From Cohnella baijiui (GTDB lineage Bacteria; Bacillota; Bacilli; Paenibacillales; Paenibacillaceae): DNA of 64,000 nt. Location: assembly GCF_020731285.1 (NCBI RefSeq), contig NZ_JAJFOW010000010.1, positions 93,010 through 157,009 on the forward strand, read 5' to 3'. Positions 53,458 to 62,469 of the stretch are shown in pieces. The translations under genes were made by a program, and so were the position numbers. The first letter of the stretch is position 1. The number at the start of each line of letters is the position of its first letter. The notes below the pieces were generated by a model. That model was given only the letters and a program-made list of their open reading frames with translations. It ran no database searches and was not told the origin of the DNA.

Positions 53458-55468
53458 GATAGAAACTCACCTCTTTGTAAAGCTGGTAGAAAAAGTCGTA
53501 CAGGTTGTAAGAGAGGCCGAACACGATAAAGCCGAACAGCCAGATGATGCCGATCGTAAACAGGGTGATCGCCGAATTTTTGATCGTCTCCAGGAAATCG
53601 AAGTTATGGATGACCTGCGTCATGACGAGGAACATCGCCGCAAGCCACAGGTACATGAGAGACGACAGGGAGTCGACGAGAACCCGCTCCTCCAGCGTGA
53701 CGATGTGCGAGAGGATCAGGATCGGCACGGAAAACGCCAAATAGGGGACGAGGGCGAACGTGCTGCCCTGGACGACCTCCCGGAATTTCCCTTCCCCGTC
53801 CTTGATGCTGCACACCAAGTAGTTCGCGATGATCCAGGTCGCCCACGGAACGGCGAACAGCGCGAGGCTGCTCCAGACGTTGATCTGCGACGTGTCGACG
53901 GGATGGAACAGGAAACCCGTCTCGTAAATGCCGAGCAGCTTCACGAGGATGACCGCGGCCAGGATGCTCAGCGTCACCCAGGGCGAAACGCGCGCTTCCT
54001 TCAGCCGGTAGAAGCCGTTGTACGGATGGATCAGAATGTAGCCGAAGGTCCGGTAATCCGCCAGGATGCGCTGCCAGAACGCAGACGGCGGACGGCGCCG
54101 GAGCGCCGGGCGGATGAGCCGAAGGCCGTACCGCCAGACGAGGTAGGCGGCGATCAGGCCGGCGACGAGGGCGACGAAGTGGTGCTGCAGCCAGATCAGC
54201 CGCAGCTGCCAGAACGCCTTGGAATAGCCGTCCGTATCGAACGCCGTCTTCATGAACGACAGCGCCTGATCGTTGTCGTTTTCGTGCAGGTACACTTTCC
54301 CAAGCCCCTGGAATGTGCCGTTGTACATGTCGTTGCGTGCGTAGACCCGCTCCCAGTACGGCTTGCTCTCCTCATAATTGCCGTCCGCGTAAAGCACGAG
54401 CGCCTTCAGGACGTCCGAGCCGAAAGCGGTGCGCACGTACTTGTGCACGGTCTTCGAGCGGCTGTCGGAGATCCAGATCGCGTCGTGGCCGTCGACGCCG
54501 ATGGCGGTCGGAAAGCCGAGCACGCCGTATTGCTGCGTGCCGTTGTCGATATGGCCGAAGGCGAACAGCGCGTTCGCGTTCCGGTCGTACAGGTTGATCT
54601 GCCCCGATTCGGTGTCGATGTTGTACAGGAGGCCGTCGCGGTCGATCGCGACGTCGACGATGCCATGGCCGTCCACGAGCGTCTTGTTCTTCAAGGCGTC
54701 CACGCCGCCCGCGTTCAGCTTGCGGATGGCGCCCTTGCCGAAGCCGGCGGCCGTCGCCGTGTAGATGAAGCCTTCGTCGTCGAGCGCGACGTTCGTGATG
54801 GGACGCGGCAGAGCGGCCGTTTCCTTGGCGAGCTGCTCCTTGTTGAGAATCAGCTTTTTCAGCCAGTTGAGCAGCGTCGACTGCGCTTTGTTGGCGCCGA
54901 AGTAGCCCATGAACGCCCCCTCTTCGCTCAGTCGCACGAGGCCTTGGTAAGAGGAATTCAGCGCGACGTAGAGGACGCCCCGCCGGTCGACGACGAGCTT
55001 GACCGGGACGAAATGCTCCGAGCCGAGGAACGCCGAATCCGGCTTCTTATATTCCCGCGCGTACGCGCCGTCCGGACCGAACACCGCGATCCGCTGGTTG
55101 CCGGAATCGGCGACGTACACCTTCCCTTCGGGGGTGACGAACACGCCTTCCGGCGCGCTCAGCCGGCCCGGCCCGTCTTCCTCGCCGAGCGTGCGGACGA
55201 GCTTGCCGTCGTTGTCCAGCACGACGATCTTGTTCGCCCCTTTGTCGGCGACGTAGATCCGGTCGTCCGCGCCGACCTGCAGGTCGACGGGCTCCTCGAA
55301 GTCCGCCGTGTAAGCGGCGGCGGGCGTATAGATCGGCTGGATGCGCAGCCACATGGATTGGTTCGGGTCGAAATAGAAGGTCCTGTAGGGAAGCCTGGCG
55401 TGCGTCGTTCCGGGCACGGCCAGGACGGCGGTCGCGACCAGGAGCAGGAGAGCGATCATTCTCTTCAT
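53453..55468 (-). CDS. Secreted NHL-repeat beta-propeller fused to a Yip1-like membrane domain
   Basis: Protein of 671 residues, ATG 55468 after GGAAG. A signal peptide (1-24, ending TTHA) leads an extracytoplasmic NHL/six-bladed propeller (about 45-345) with repeated blades such as PVDLQVGADDRIYVADKGAN, PEGVFVTPEGKVYVADSGNQ and AIGVDGHDAIWISDSRSK. A TPR-like helical stretch follows (350-410), then one TM (about 425-445) and a five-TM Yip1-like domain (about 480-665, ending YNLYDFFYQLYKEVSFYH). Its function is not described as far as I know. Its place between the two permease pairs suggests a scaffold or gate for the transport complex (inference). Confidence 0.8.
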   Translation of the reverse strand: MKRMIALLLLVATAVLAVPGTTHARLPYRTFYFDPNQSMWLRIQPIYTPAAAYTADFEEPVDLQVGADDRIYVADKGANKIVVLDNDGKLVRTLGEEDGPGRLSAPEGVFVTPEGKVYVADSGNQRIAVFGPDGAYAREYKKPDSAFLGSEHFVPVKLVVDRRGVLYVALNSSYQGLVRLSEEGAFMGYFGANKAQSTLLNWLKKLILNKEQLAKETAALPRPITNVALDDEGFIYTATAAGFGKGAIRKLNAGGVDALKNKTLVDGHGIVDVAIDRDGLLYNIDTESGQINLYDRNANALFAFGHIDNGTQQYGVLGFPTAIGVDGHDAIWISDSRSKTVHKYVRTAFGSDVLKALVLYADGNYEESKPYWERVYARNDMYNGTFQGLGKVYLHENDNDQALSFMKTAFDTDGYSKAFWQLRLIWLQHHFVALVAGLIAAYLVWRYGLRLIRPALRRRPPSAFWQRILADYRTFGYILIHPYNGFYRLKEARVSPWVTLSILAAVILVKLLGIYETGFLFHPVDTSQINVWSSLALFAVPWATWIIANYLVCSIKDGEGKFREVVQGSTFALVPYLAFSVPILILSHIVTLEERVLVDSLSSLMYLWLAAMFLVMTQVIHNFDFLETIKNSAITLFTIGIIWLFGFIVFGLSYNLYDFFYQLYKEVSFYH

Positions 55469-55495
55469 CGTTCCGACTTCCTTTGCTTAGTGGGG

Positions 55496-56353
55496 TTACT
55501 TGATACCGGAGTGGATCATCGTCTCCAGCACCTTGCGCTGGAAGAGCAGAAAGATGATCAGGTTCGGGACGAACATGAGCAGTCCCGCGGCGGCCGCCAT
55601 ATTCTGGCCGGAAACGCTGTTCTGCAAGCCGCTCAGCAGGCTGTTGACGTAAAAGGCGAGCGTCCGCATCGTCTCGTCTTGCATGAACAAGGTCGAGGTT
55701 TCCACGTCTCCCCACACGCCCTGGAAGGTGAAAATCGAGATCGTCGCGATGGCCGGCACCGAGAGCGGCAGCACCATGCGGACGAAAATGCCGAAGTGGC
55801 TCGCGCCGTCGATCCTAGCCGCTTCGACCAGCTCACCCGGAATTTGGGAGATGAAGCCGACGAGCATGAACACCGCGACCGGCGAAGCCAGCGCCGGCAA
55901 AATATGGCCGAAGTACGTGTCGTTCAAGTGCAGGCCGCTGATGATCAGGTAACGCGGGATGCTGACCGTCTCCGGCGCGAACATGAGCGAAAGCGTGATC
56001 GTCGCAAGGATGAGCTGCTTGAAGTGGAAGTTGTACTTGGCGAGCACGTAGGCGGCCATCGTGCTGACGACGATGACGCTGGCGAGCGTCAGGCCGGCGA
56101 CGACCAGGCTGTTGAACAGGTACCGGGTGAACGGCACCGTCGCGTTGGCGGCGTGCAGAAAGAGCGATTCGAAATTCCGCGCCGTCGGATGCTGGACGAA
56201 GAAGCGCGGCGGGAACAGGAACAGCTCGTTCTGCGGCTTGAACGCGTGGTTCAGGATGAACACGATCGGCAGCGACATGAACGCGGCGAGCAGCGTGAAG
56301 GCGGTCACCAGCACATATTGAAACGGCGGGATGGTGCGTAAGCGGCGAATCAT
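55496..56353 (-). CDS. Carbohydrate ABC transporter permease (MalG-like)
   Basis: Integral membrane protein of 285 residues, ATG 56353 with GGAGGAAGG upstream inside the end of the preceding gene. TM1 is VLVTAFTLLAAFMSLPIVFI. The ATPase loop is EAARIDGASHFGIFVRMVLP, and the C-terminus QRKVLETMIHSGIK. It pairs with the 56358-57332 permease. Confidence 0.92.
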   Translation of the reverse strand: MIRRLRTIPPFQYVLVTAFTLLAAFMSLPIVFILNHAFKPQNELFLFPPRFFVQHPTARNFESLFLHAANATVPFTRYLFNSLVVAGLTLASVIVVSTMAAYVLAKYNFHFKQLILATITLSLMFAPETVSIPRYLIISGLHLNDTYFGHILPALASPVAVFMLVGFISQIPGELVEAARIDGASHFGIFVRMVLPLSVPAIATISIFTFQGVWGDVETSTLFMQDETMRTLAFYVNSLLSGLQNSVSGQNMAAAAGLLMFVPNLIIFLLFQRKVLETMIHSGIK

Positions 56354-56357
56354 CTCT

Positions 56358-57332
56358 CTATCCTTCCTCCTTCGAGCCGAACAGCCGGTAGGCGAACCTC
56401 ATCGCGAAGTAGCTCACGAGCAGCAGCATGACCGAGACGGCCGAAGCGTAGCCGAGTTCGAAACGGATGAAGGCGTAGTCGTCGATGTGGTTGATGATCA
56501 GATGCCCGGCGTATTGGGGCGTAATCGGCAGCCCGGTCAGCTGCGTCGAGATGGCCCCCGCCTTCAGCGTGCCGACGATCGTCATCACCGCGCTGAACAG
56601 CATCTGCGGCTTCATCGAAGGGATCGTGATGTAGAACACCTCCTGCAGCCGGTTCGAGATGCCGTCGATCCGGCCGGCCTCGTAAAGCTCGCGGTTGACC
56701 GTCTGGAGGCCGGCCAGCATGGCGAGGAAGCCGACGCTGAAGCTGATCCAGAGCGAGACGAGGATCATGATCTTGAGCAGGTATTTGGGATCCTGGAGCC
56801 AGACGACCGGGCTGTCGATCCAACCTATCGACAGCAGGAAGTTGTTCACGTATCCGACCCGGTCTCCGCTGAACGCCGCGATCCAGACGACCGACAGCGC
56901 CACCCCGCCCGCCATCGAAGGCGCGTAGAACGCCAGCGTGTAATAGTCCCGGATGCGCAGCGGCAGCTGGTGAATGAGCCAGGCGAACGCGAACGAGAGC
57001 AAATAGCCGCCGGGTCCGACGAGGAGGGCAAACAGAAACGTATTCGGCAGCGCCTTGGTCAGGAAGACGATGTCTTGCGTAAACAGCGCGATATAATTGT
57101 CGAAGCCGATGAAGTGCAGCTTGCCGAAGCCGTCGTACGACGTAAATCCCAGCGTGGCGGCCATGACGACCGGCACGACGATGAAGACGACGAAGCAGAT
57201 CAGGAACGGCGCGAGAAACAGGTAGCAGAAGGCGTCCCTGCGCATCTCCATCCAAAAGCGGTTCCAGCGCAGCCGGATGCCGGAGGGCGCGCGGCGCGCC
57301 TCGGCGGCGCGGGGGGCTAGCTCGGTATTCAT
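56358..57332 (-). CDS. Sugar ABC transporter permease (MalF/UgpA-like)
   Basis: Integral membrane protein of about 324 residues. ATG 57332 overlaps the stop of the binding-protein gene (ATGA). A ~35-residue cytoplasmic N-terminus precedes TM1 (CYLFLAPFLICFVVFIVVP). The EAA-type loop is EAGRIDGISNRLQEVFYITIP. A longer frame reaching back to 58169 is antisense-like within the binding-protein gene and is not supported. Confidence 0.92.
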   Translation of the reverse strand: MNTELAPRAAEARRAPSGIRLRWNRFWMEMRRDAFCYLFLAPFLICFVVFIVVPVVMAATLGFTSYDGFGKLHFIGFDNYIALFTQDIVFLTKALPNTFLFALLVGPGGYLLSFAFAWLIHQLPLRIRDYYTLAFYAPSMAGGVALSVVWIAAFSGDRVGYVNNFLLSIGWIDSPVVWLQDPKYLLKIMILVSLWISFSVGFLAMLAGLQTVNRELYEAGRIDGISNRLQEVFYITIPSMKPQMLFSAVMTIVGTLKAGAISTQLTGLPITPQYAGHLIINHIDDYAFIRFELGYASAVSVMLLLVSYFAMRFAYRLFGSKEEG

Positions 57333-60280
57333 GGGGTCGGTCCCTCCCATTCGTAAGGCTGGACGATCTGCGGCACGCTCAGATCGTCGCCGGCGCGAAT
57401 GCCGAAGTCTTTTTGCCGCCGGTTCATTTCCCGCTGCAACGACAGCTGCGCCTGCTCCAGCGACTCCTGAGCCGGGATGCCATCGAACACCGTCCGGTTC
57501 CAGGCGAACTCCATCTCCCGGTTCAAGAAGTAGTAGCCCGGCACGTACGGCATGTTCTTCGCCCAACGGGTCTGCTCCCGGATCGCCGCGAGGTCTTCCT
57601 TCGGCCAGGTCAGGGCGCCCATCGCCTCGACGTTCGCGGTGTTCCACCGGAACTCGATGCCGTAAAACGACTCGATGTCCTTCGCGTACTGCGACTGCAC
57701 CTCGGCCGAGGTCCACCATTTCAGAAATTCCCAGGCTTCGTCCTTCCGGTCGCTCTTCTTCATGATCATCGCGCCGGATACGCCCTGCGGCGACCACCGG
57801 GCGACTTCGCCGTCCGCCTGGCGGATCCCCGGGAGCGGTGCCATTTTCCAGTGGCCCGTAATTTCCGGCGCCGCGACGAGCAGCTGGACGTACGTATTGA
57901 AGTCCGCGACCCCGATCGGAATGTCGCCGTCGCGGAAGTGCTGGAAGAACGCCGGAATATCGATGGGCAAATTGTACTTGCGGAACATCTCGGTCCATTG
58001 CTTGAAGGCGGCCTGGCCGGCCGCGCTCGTCAGGTCCGACTTCAGCCCGTCTTTCGAATACGGCTCCGCGCCGTTCTCGAAAAACATCGTCGCGAAGTCG
58101 CCCTTCGGGTAGTTCATCGTCATTCCGTTTTCCTGCAGCGTCGGCAGCAGGTCGAAGACGTCGTCCCACGTATCCGGCACCTTCAGGCCGAGGCGCTCCA
58201 AGATGTCCGTCCGGTAGAACAGCATCTGGAAGTTCTGTACCTCGGGCAGCCCGTACACGCCGCCGTCGTAAGTCATCGCGCGCCGGACGCCCGGAATGAA
58301 GCGGTCGTAGACCTGCTGGAAGTCCGGGAACTGCTTCAGGTCGGCCACCGCGTCCCGCATCGCGTAGTCCGCCGGCGTCGCCTCCCCGATGCCGAGCGCC
58401 ACGTCCGGGACTTCGCCCGCCGCGTTGCCGAGGATGAGCATGTTCGGATTCGGCATGAGGTTGATGTTGACTTCGATCCCGGTTCTCGGCGTGAAGTCCT
58501 GATCGACCATCTCCCGCAGCAGGTCGACGTAGTCGCGGCCGCGCTGCACCCAGATCGTGAGCGCCTGCTGCTTGTTGTGCTTGCGCGTGTCGTAGTCCAT
58601 GTAGAACGACCGCGCGAAGTCCGTCAGCGAGTACGGCACCCGCGACCAGGCCGTCGGCTCCTTCAGCCCGGTCTTCGTGCCCGGCGACCGGACGACGAGG
58701 TAGTCGAGCAGCAGCGGCTGCTGCGTCAACGTGCTCATCCAGGTGCCGATCTGGCTCTGGATCGTCGCGAAGTCGGAGAGCTTGTTCGGAATTTCGTCGA
58801 TGTCCTCGCGCATGTTCTCCAGCATGCTGATCGACACCTTGATCGCCTGGGACAGGTCCGAATCTTTGCCGTTGAGCCCGTTGATATAGTCCCGGATATC
58901 CGTCAGCCGCCGGATGAACGTCTCGATCTTGTTCTCCGTATCGGGATCGAACTTGGCCATGTCCCAGGTCCGCGTCTTATCGGCATTGTCGTCGAACGCC
59001 TTGACGCTGTAGTTGCCGGTAATAAGCCTGACGTGCCGGTCGAACGCCGCCAGCTCGGCCAGCGTGTCCTGGAGCGCCAGGGTGACGGGGGCGAGCGGCG
59101 AAGCGTCCGCCGTCATGCGGATCGTGTGCGCGCCCTTGGCCAGATAGAAGGAGTAAGGCTTGCCGTCGCCGTCCGCGAGCGTCGTGATCTCGAACTCTTT
59201 GTGGTACGGCAGCGCGTAATGAAGCATTTCGCGGAACGGCACCTCGCCGTCGATCTCGATCGTCCGGTACGCGGGGAAGCCGTTGCGGTAGTTTTGAAAG
59301 TTTTTGAGATCGATCTCATACCAGCCGTCGGCGGGCACTTCCAGCTTCCATTCCACCCACTCGCCCGGCAGCCGCCATCGCTGCCCGCCGAGCACGTTGT
59401 ACGTGATGCGGCCTTTCGGATCCGGCGAAATGTACGGCTCCGACCAGTGGTCCGTCTGGATCGCCAGGCTGGACTTGCGCTCGAAATGCTCGGCCTCGAC
59501 GGTGGCGAACCAGTCCGCGGGCGCGGCGGAAGCGGACGGCTGCGCCGCCGCGTAGTCTGCATAGGCGCGCGTCTCCTGCCAGGGCCGGAAGACCAGCGTC
59601 TTCAGGGCGAACGGCTCCCGTTCGCCGACGAGCCGCAGCGTATGCGGGCCGGCGTCGAGCCGGTAGAGCAGCGGCTCGGACGATGCGGCGTAGTCGGAGG
59701 CGGCCTTGACGGACCAGCTGACGAGCTGCGTCTGCTGCGGCCGGATCTCCATGCCGATCTCGTTGCGGTCGTACGGATATTTGGCGTCCTTCCACTGCCG
59801 CTGCAGCTCGATGCGCTGGGATTCGGCGAACGGATACTTGCCGTCGATCTGCACCCCGCGAACGACGGAGGCATTGCCGCCTTCGAGCGGCTTGTAGGTC
59901 AGCTCCAGCGCGTACCAGCCGGCTTGGGGGGCGTCGAACTTCCACTCCGCCCAGCCATCCGCGTTGCGCCATTCCAGCACGGGCGCGCCGTCCTCCGCTG
60001 TCTTCGCGAGCGCGGCTTCGGGCGCGGCCGCGGCGTAGTCGGCCGCGCCGAGCGCGATCGGCCGATCCGCCTCGCCCGCCGGCCGGGCGCCGGCTTCGCG
60101 CATCAGCTTGGCGTACGGCTGCGGGCCGTCGCCGTCCTCGAACCCCAGCAGCTGGTCGACGCTTACGTTCGAAGCGTAGATGGCGGAACCGCCGGAGGCG
60201 AACCAGCGGATCGCTCCGAACAGGACCAGGACGGCCAGCAGCAGCCGGAAAAGGGTCTTCCATGCGCCGGCCTTTCTCAT
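57329..60280 (-). CDS. Membrane-anchored binding protein fused to two carbohydrate-binding-like modules
   Basis: Protein of 983 residues, about twice a normal binding protein. ATG 60280 overlaps the ATPase stop (ATGA). The N-terminal TM (about 10-30, LFRLLLAVLVLFGAIRWFA) has no lipobox, so it is an uncleaved anchor. Two similar beta-sandwich modules follow (about 90-250, DGWAEWKFDAPQAGWYALEL; about 265-410, GEWVEWKLEVPADGWYEIDL), then a helical segment (425-545), then a family-1 substrate-binding domain (about 560-960, YVDLLREMVDQDFTPRTGIE, GLPEVQNFQMLFYRTDILER, VSGAMIMKKSDRKDEAWEFL). It probably catches a polysaccharide chain at the membrane and hands it to the permeases. The domain combination is unusual. 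Confidence 0.85.
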   Translation of the reverse strand: MRKAGAWKTLFRLLLAVLVLFGAIRWFASGGSAIYASNVSVDQLLGFEDGDGPQPYAKLMREAGARPAGEADRPIALGAADYAAAAPEAALAKTAEDGAPVLEWRNADGWAEWKFDAPQAGWYALELTYKPLEGGNASVVRGVQIDGKYPFAESQRIELQRQWKDAKYPYDRNEIGMEIRPQQTQLVSWSVKAASDYAASSEPLLYRLDAGPHTLRLVGEREPFALKTLVFRPWQETRAYADYAAAQPSASAAPADWFATVEAEHFERKSSLAIQTDHWSEPYISPDPKGRITYNVLGGQRWRLPGEWVEWKLEVPADGWYEIDLKNFQNYRNGFPAYRTIEIDGEVPFREMLHYALPYHKEFEITTLADGDGKPYSFYLAKGAHTIRMTADASPLAPVTLALQDTLAELAAFDRHVRLITGNYSVKAFDDNADKTRTWDMAKFDPDTENKIETFIRRLTDIRDYINGLNGKDSDLSQAIKVSISMLENMREDIDEIPNKLSDFATIQSQIGTWMSTLTQQPLLLDYLVVRSPGTKTGLKEPTAWSRVPYSLTDFARSFYMDYDTRKHNKQQALTIWVQRGRDYVDLLREMVDQDFTPRTGIEVNINLMPNPNMLILGNAAGEVPDVALGIGEATPADYAMRDAVADLKQFPDFQQVYDRFIPGVRRAMTYDGGVYGLPEVQNFQMLFYRTDILERLGLKVPDTWDDVFDLLPTLQENGMTMNYPKGDFATMFFENGAEPYSKDGLKSDLTSAAGQAAFKQWTEMFRKYNLPIDIPAFFQHFRDGDIPIGVADFNTYVQLLVAAPEITGHWKMAPLPGIRQADGEVARWSPQGVSGAMIMKKSDRKDEAWEFLKWWTSAEVQSQYAKDIESFYGIEFRWNTANVEAMGALTWPKEDLAAIREQTRWAKNMPYVPGYYFLNREMEFAWNRTVFDGIPAQESLEQAQLSLQREMNRRQKDFGIRAGDDLSVPQIVQPYEWEGPTP

Positions 60281-61410
60281 GCGTCGTCTCCCCCGTGCGC
60301 CAGCGACAAACCCGTGGTTTCGTCGAAGAAGTGGATCTTGCCCAGCTGGAAGCCGACGCCCGGCTGATCGTCCTTCCGGTACAGGTCCTCGGGATCCGTG
60401 CGGGCGATGATCCGCGTCTCCCCTACATTCACGTAGACATAGGAGTCCGCTCCCGTCGCCTCCGTCATCTGCACGACGCCGCCGAAAAACGCGCCGTCCT
60501 CCGACGCGCCGCCGGCGTCGCGTCGCAGCAGGACATGCTCAGGCCGGACACCCATGACCACGTTCCGCACCGCGCGCTCCATCCGGTCGAACATCGCGCC
60601 GAACCGGGGAGGCAGCGCCAGCTTCATCCGCTTGTTGACGAAGTAGTAGACACCCTCCTCGCGCGTCACGTTGCCCGGAATGAAGTTCATCTGCGGCGAA
60701 CCGATAAAACCGGCGACGAACAGGTTGGCCGGCTGGTCGTACAGCTGCCGCGGAGGTGCGACCTGCTGAATGACGCCGTCCTTCATAACGACGATTCGCG
60801 TCCCCATCGTCATCGCCTCGACCTGATCGTGCGTCACGTAGACCATCGTCCGCTGGAGATCGCTTTGCAGCTTGATGATTTCCGCCCGGGTCTGGGCGCG
60901 CAGCTTGGCGTCCAGGTTGGACAGCGGTTCGTCCATCAGGAACACCTGCGGCTCCCGGGCAATCGCCCGGCCGAGGGCGACCCGCTGCTTTTGCCCGCCC
61001 GACAGCTGGCTCGGCTTGCGCTCCAGCAGATGGGCGATTTCCAGTATTTTCGCGACCTTGTTCACCCGCAGCTCGATCTCGTACTTGGCCGTCTTGCGCA
61101 ACTTGAGGCCGAGCGCGATATTCTCGAATACCGACAGATTGGGATAAAGCGCGTAGTTCTGGAACACCATCGCGATGTCCCGGTCCTTCGGCGAAACGTA
61201 GTTCATGAACTTCCCGTCGATATACAGCTCGCCGCTGCTGATCTCCTCAAGCCCCGCCAGCATCCGCAACGTCGTCGACTTGCCGCACCCGGACGGGCCG
61301 ACGAGCACCAGAAACTCCCCTTCTTCGATGGACAGGTGAAAGTCGTTGACGGCCGGACGGGCTTCCCCCTTGTATTGTTTGAACACGTGATTGAATGCGA
61401 TGCTTCCCAT
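60277..61410 (-). CDS. ABC transporter ATPase for sugar import (MsmX/UgpC type)
   Basis: Cytoplasmic ATPase of 377 residues, ATG 61410 after GAGGTGAGG. Walker A GPSGCGKST, Q-loop MVFQNYALYP, signature LSGGQKQR, Walker B VFLMDEPLSNLD, H-loop VTHDQVEAM. The C-terminal TOBE-type regulatory domain (about 240-365) includes MGVRPEHVLLR. It is the first gene of the operon, unlike the other importers in the window, which have no ATPase. It probably powers the adjacent permease pairs and might serve the others too. Confidence 0.95.
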   Translation of the reverse strand: MGSIAFNHVFKQYKGEARPAVNDFHLSIEEGEFLVLVGPSGCGKSTTLRMLAGLEEISSGELYIDGKFMNYVSPKDRDIAMVFQNYALYPNLSVFENIALGLKLRKTAKYEIELRVNKVAKILEIAHLLERKPSQLSGGQKQRVALGRAIAREPQVFLMDEPLSNLDAKLRAQTRAEIIKLQSDLQRTMVYVTHDQVEAMTMGTRIVVMKDGVIQQVAPPRQLYDQPANLFVAGFIGSPQMNFIPGNVTREEGVYYFVNKRMKLALPPRFGAMFDRMERAVRNVVMGVRPEHVLLRRDAGGASEDGAFFGGVVQMTEATGADSYVYVNVGETRIIARTDPEDLYRKDDQPGVGFQLGKIHFFDETTGLSLAHGGDDA

Positions 61411-61556
61411 CCATCCTCACCTCTCGTAATCGCTGCCAAATCTTATGGTCTTAATGGTAACGTAAGGCCTCGTTCGCAAAGTAGGAGGGAGGATTGGCTT
61501 TTGCAGGGCGATATTGGCTTCATTCCCTTCGTTCGACAATCCCGCCGCGCATGCGA

Positions 61557-61583
61557 AAAAAAGCCGCCCGGGCGGGCGGCTTT
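61557..61583. terminator. Perfect palindrome terminator
   Basis: AAAGCCGCCCG / CGGGCGGCTTT is a perfect inverted repeat, followed on the minus strand by a run of T. It would stop transcription coming from the 61903-62469 gene before the ATPase operon. Confidence 0.75.
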
Positions 61584-61589
61584 GACATG

Positions 61590-61843
61590 GGGACGCTATT
61601 GAACGTCGAGCGCAATCCCGCCGTGTACAAGACGGACGCCTTCACCGGCGCGCCGACGCCGACGATGGAAAAATCGGCGACGCCCTGGACGAGTTGCTCT
61701 ACGACGCGATGCTCAAGATCGTCTACGGCCAGGAGCCGCTGCCCTACTTCGATCGCGTCGTCGCCAAATGGCACGCGCTGGGCGGCGACGAGATGACCGG
61801 CGAGGTGAACGAATGGTACGCATCGCTAGGGAAGACGCGTTGA
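61590..61843 (+). pseudogene. C-terminal remnant of an LplA-type binding protein
   Basis: Only the last ~80 codons of a binding protein remain, in two frames. The first (to about 61680) reads LLNVERNPAVYKTDAFTGAP, then TPTM. The second (to the stop at 61841-61843) reads LDELLYDAMLKIVYGQEPLP, FDRVVAKWHALGGDEMTGEV and NEWYASLGKTR. These are the usual end motifs of this family, separated by a frameshift near 61675-61690. There is no upstream half, promoter or start. It marks a deletion at this junction, and the flanking terminator may come from rearranged DNA. Confidence 0.8.
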
Positions 61844-61902
61844 TCGCGGGCCGTATGCGGCAAATTGTCCGCACGACGCGACGACGCCTCAGACGCCCCC
61901 CT

Positions 61903-62469
61903 CTATTCCGATTTGACGATCCGATACCGGAGGTGGGCGATTCCCTGGGATTCCATGACCCCGGTCGTTTCCAGCCGTATTCGTTCGGAGCCGATCGAAT
62001 CGAACAAACGGATTCCCTCCGCGAGCAGGACGGGGGCGACGTGCACTTGAATCTCGTCCAGGAGCGAGGCTTGGAGGCATTGTTGGGCTACGCTCGCGCC
62101 GCCCAGCACATAGACGTCTTTTTCGCCTGCCGCCGCCTTAGCCTCTCGTATAGCGGCTTCAATGCCCGCCGAGACAAAGGTAAACGGCGTCTCGCCTTGC
62201 GGAACGGTATCCGGGCGGCTGTGGGAAAGCACAAAGACGGGAACGCCGCGAATCGGATGGTGGCCGCCCCATCCGGATGCGATCTCATAGACGCGTCTGC
62301 CGGCAACGATCGCTCCCGTCCTTTCGAACAGCTCGTTTAGAACTTCGCTTTTCTTGAAAATGCCGGTATCGAAATCCACAATCCATTCGTGCAGCGGTTG
62401 CACATCGTCCTCTCTACCGGCTATGAATCCGTCCAGCGACATGGAAATGTCTAAAAAAACACGGCTCAT
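61903..62469 (-). CDS. Dihydrofolate-reductase-like protein (RibD C-terminal family)
   Basis: Cytoplasmic NADPH-dependent reductase-like protein of about 188 residues. I chose ATG 62469 (product MSRVFLDISMSLDGFIAG, the family start), with GAGGAGG 11 bases upstream; the longer frame has no site. Other motifs are GAIVAGRRVYEIASGWG, VFVLSHSRPDTVP and DVYVLGGASVAQQCL (cofactor loop). These stand-alone YwjB/YyaP-type proteins are common in Firmicutes, mostly with unknown substrates. It is monocistronic. Confidence 0.88.
   Translation of the reverse strand: MSRVFLDISMSLDGFIAGREDDVQPLHEWIVDFDTGIFKKSEVLNELFERTGAIVAGRRVYEIASGWGGHHPIRGVPVFVLSHSRPDTVPQGETPFTFVSAGIEAAIREAKAAAGEKDVYVLGGASVAQQCLQASLLDEIQVHVAPVLLAEGIRLFDSIGSERIRLETTGVMESQGIAHLRYRIVKSE

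Noticed and set aside
53321..56341. Plus-strand ORF of 1006 codons
   Set aside because: Antisense to the NHL-Yip1, permease and DUF5696 genes; low-complexity charged sequence with no recognisable fold.
57413..60367. Plus-strand ORF of 984 codons
   Set aside because: Antisense to the CBM-fused binding protein, which has clear domains on the minus strand.
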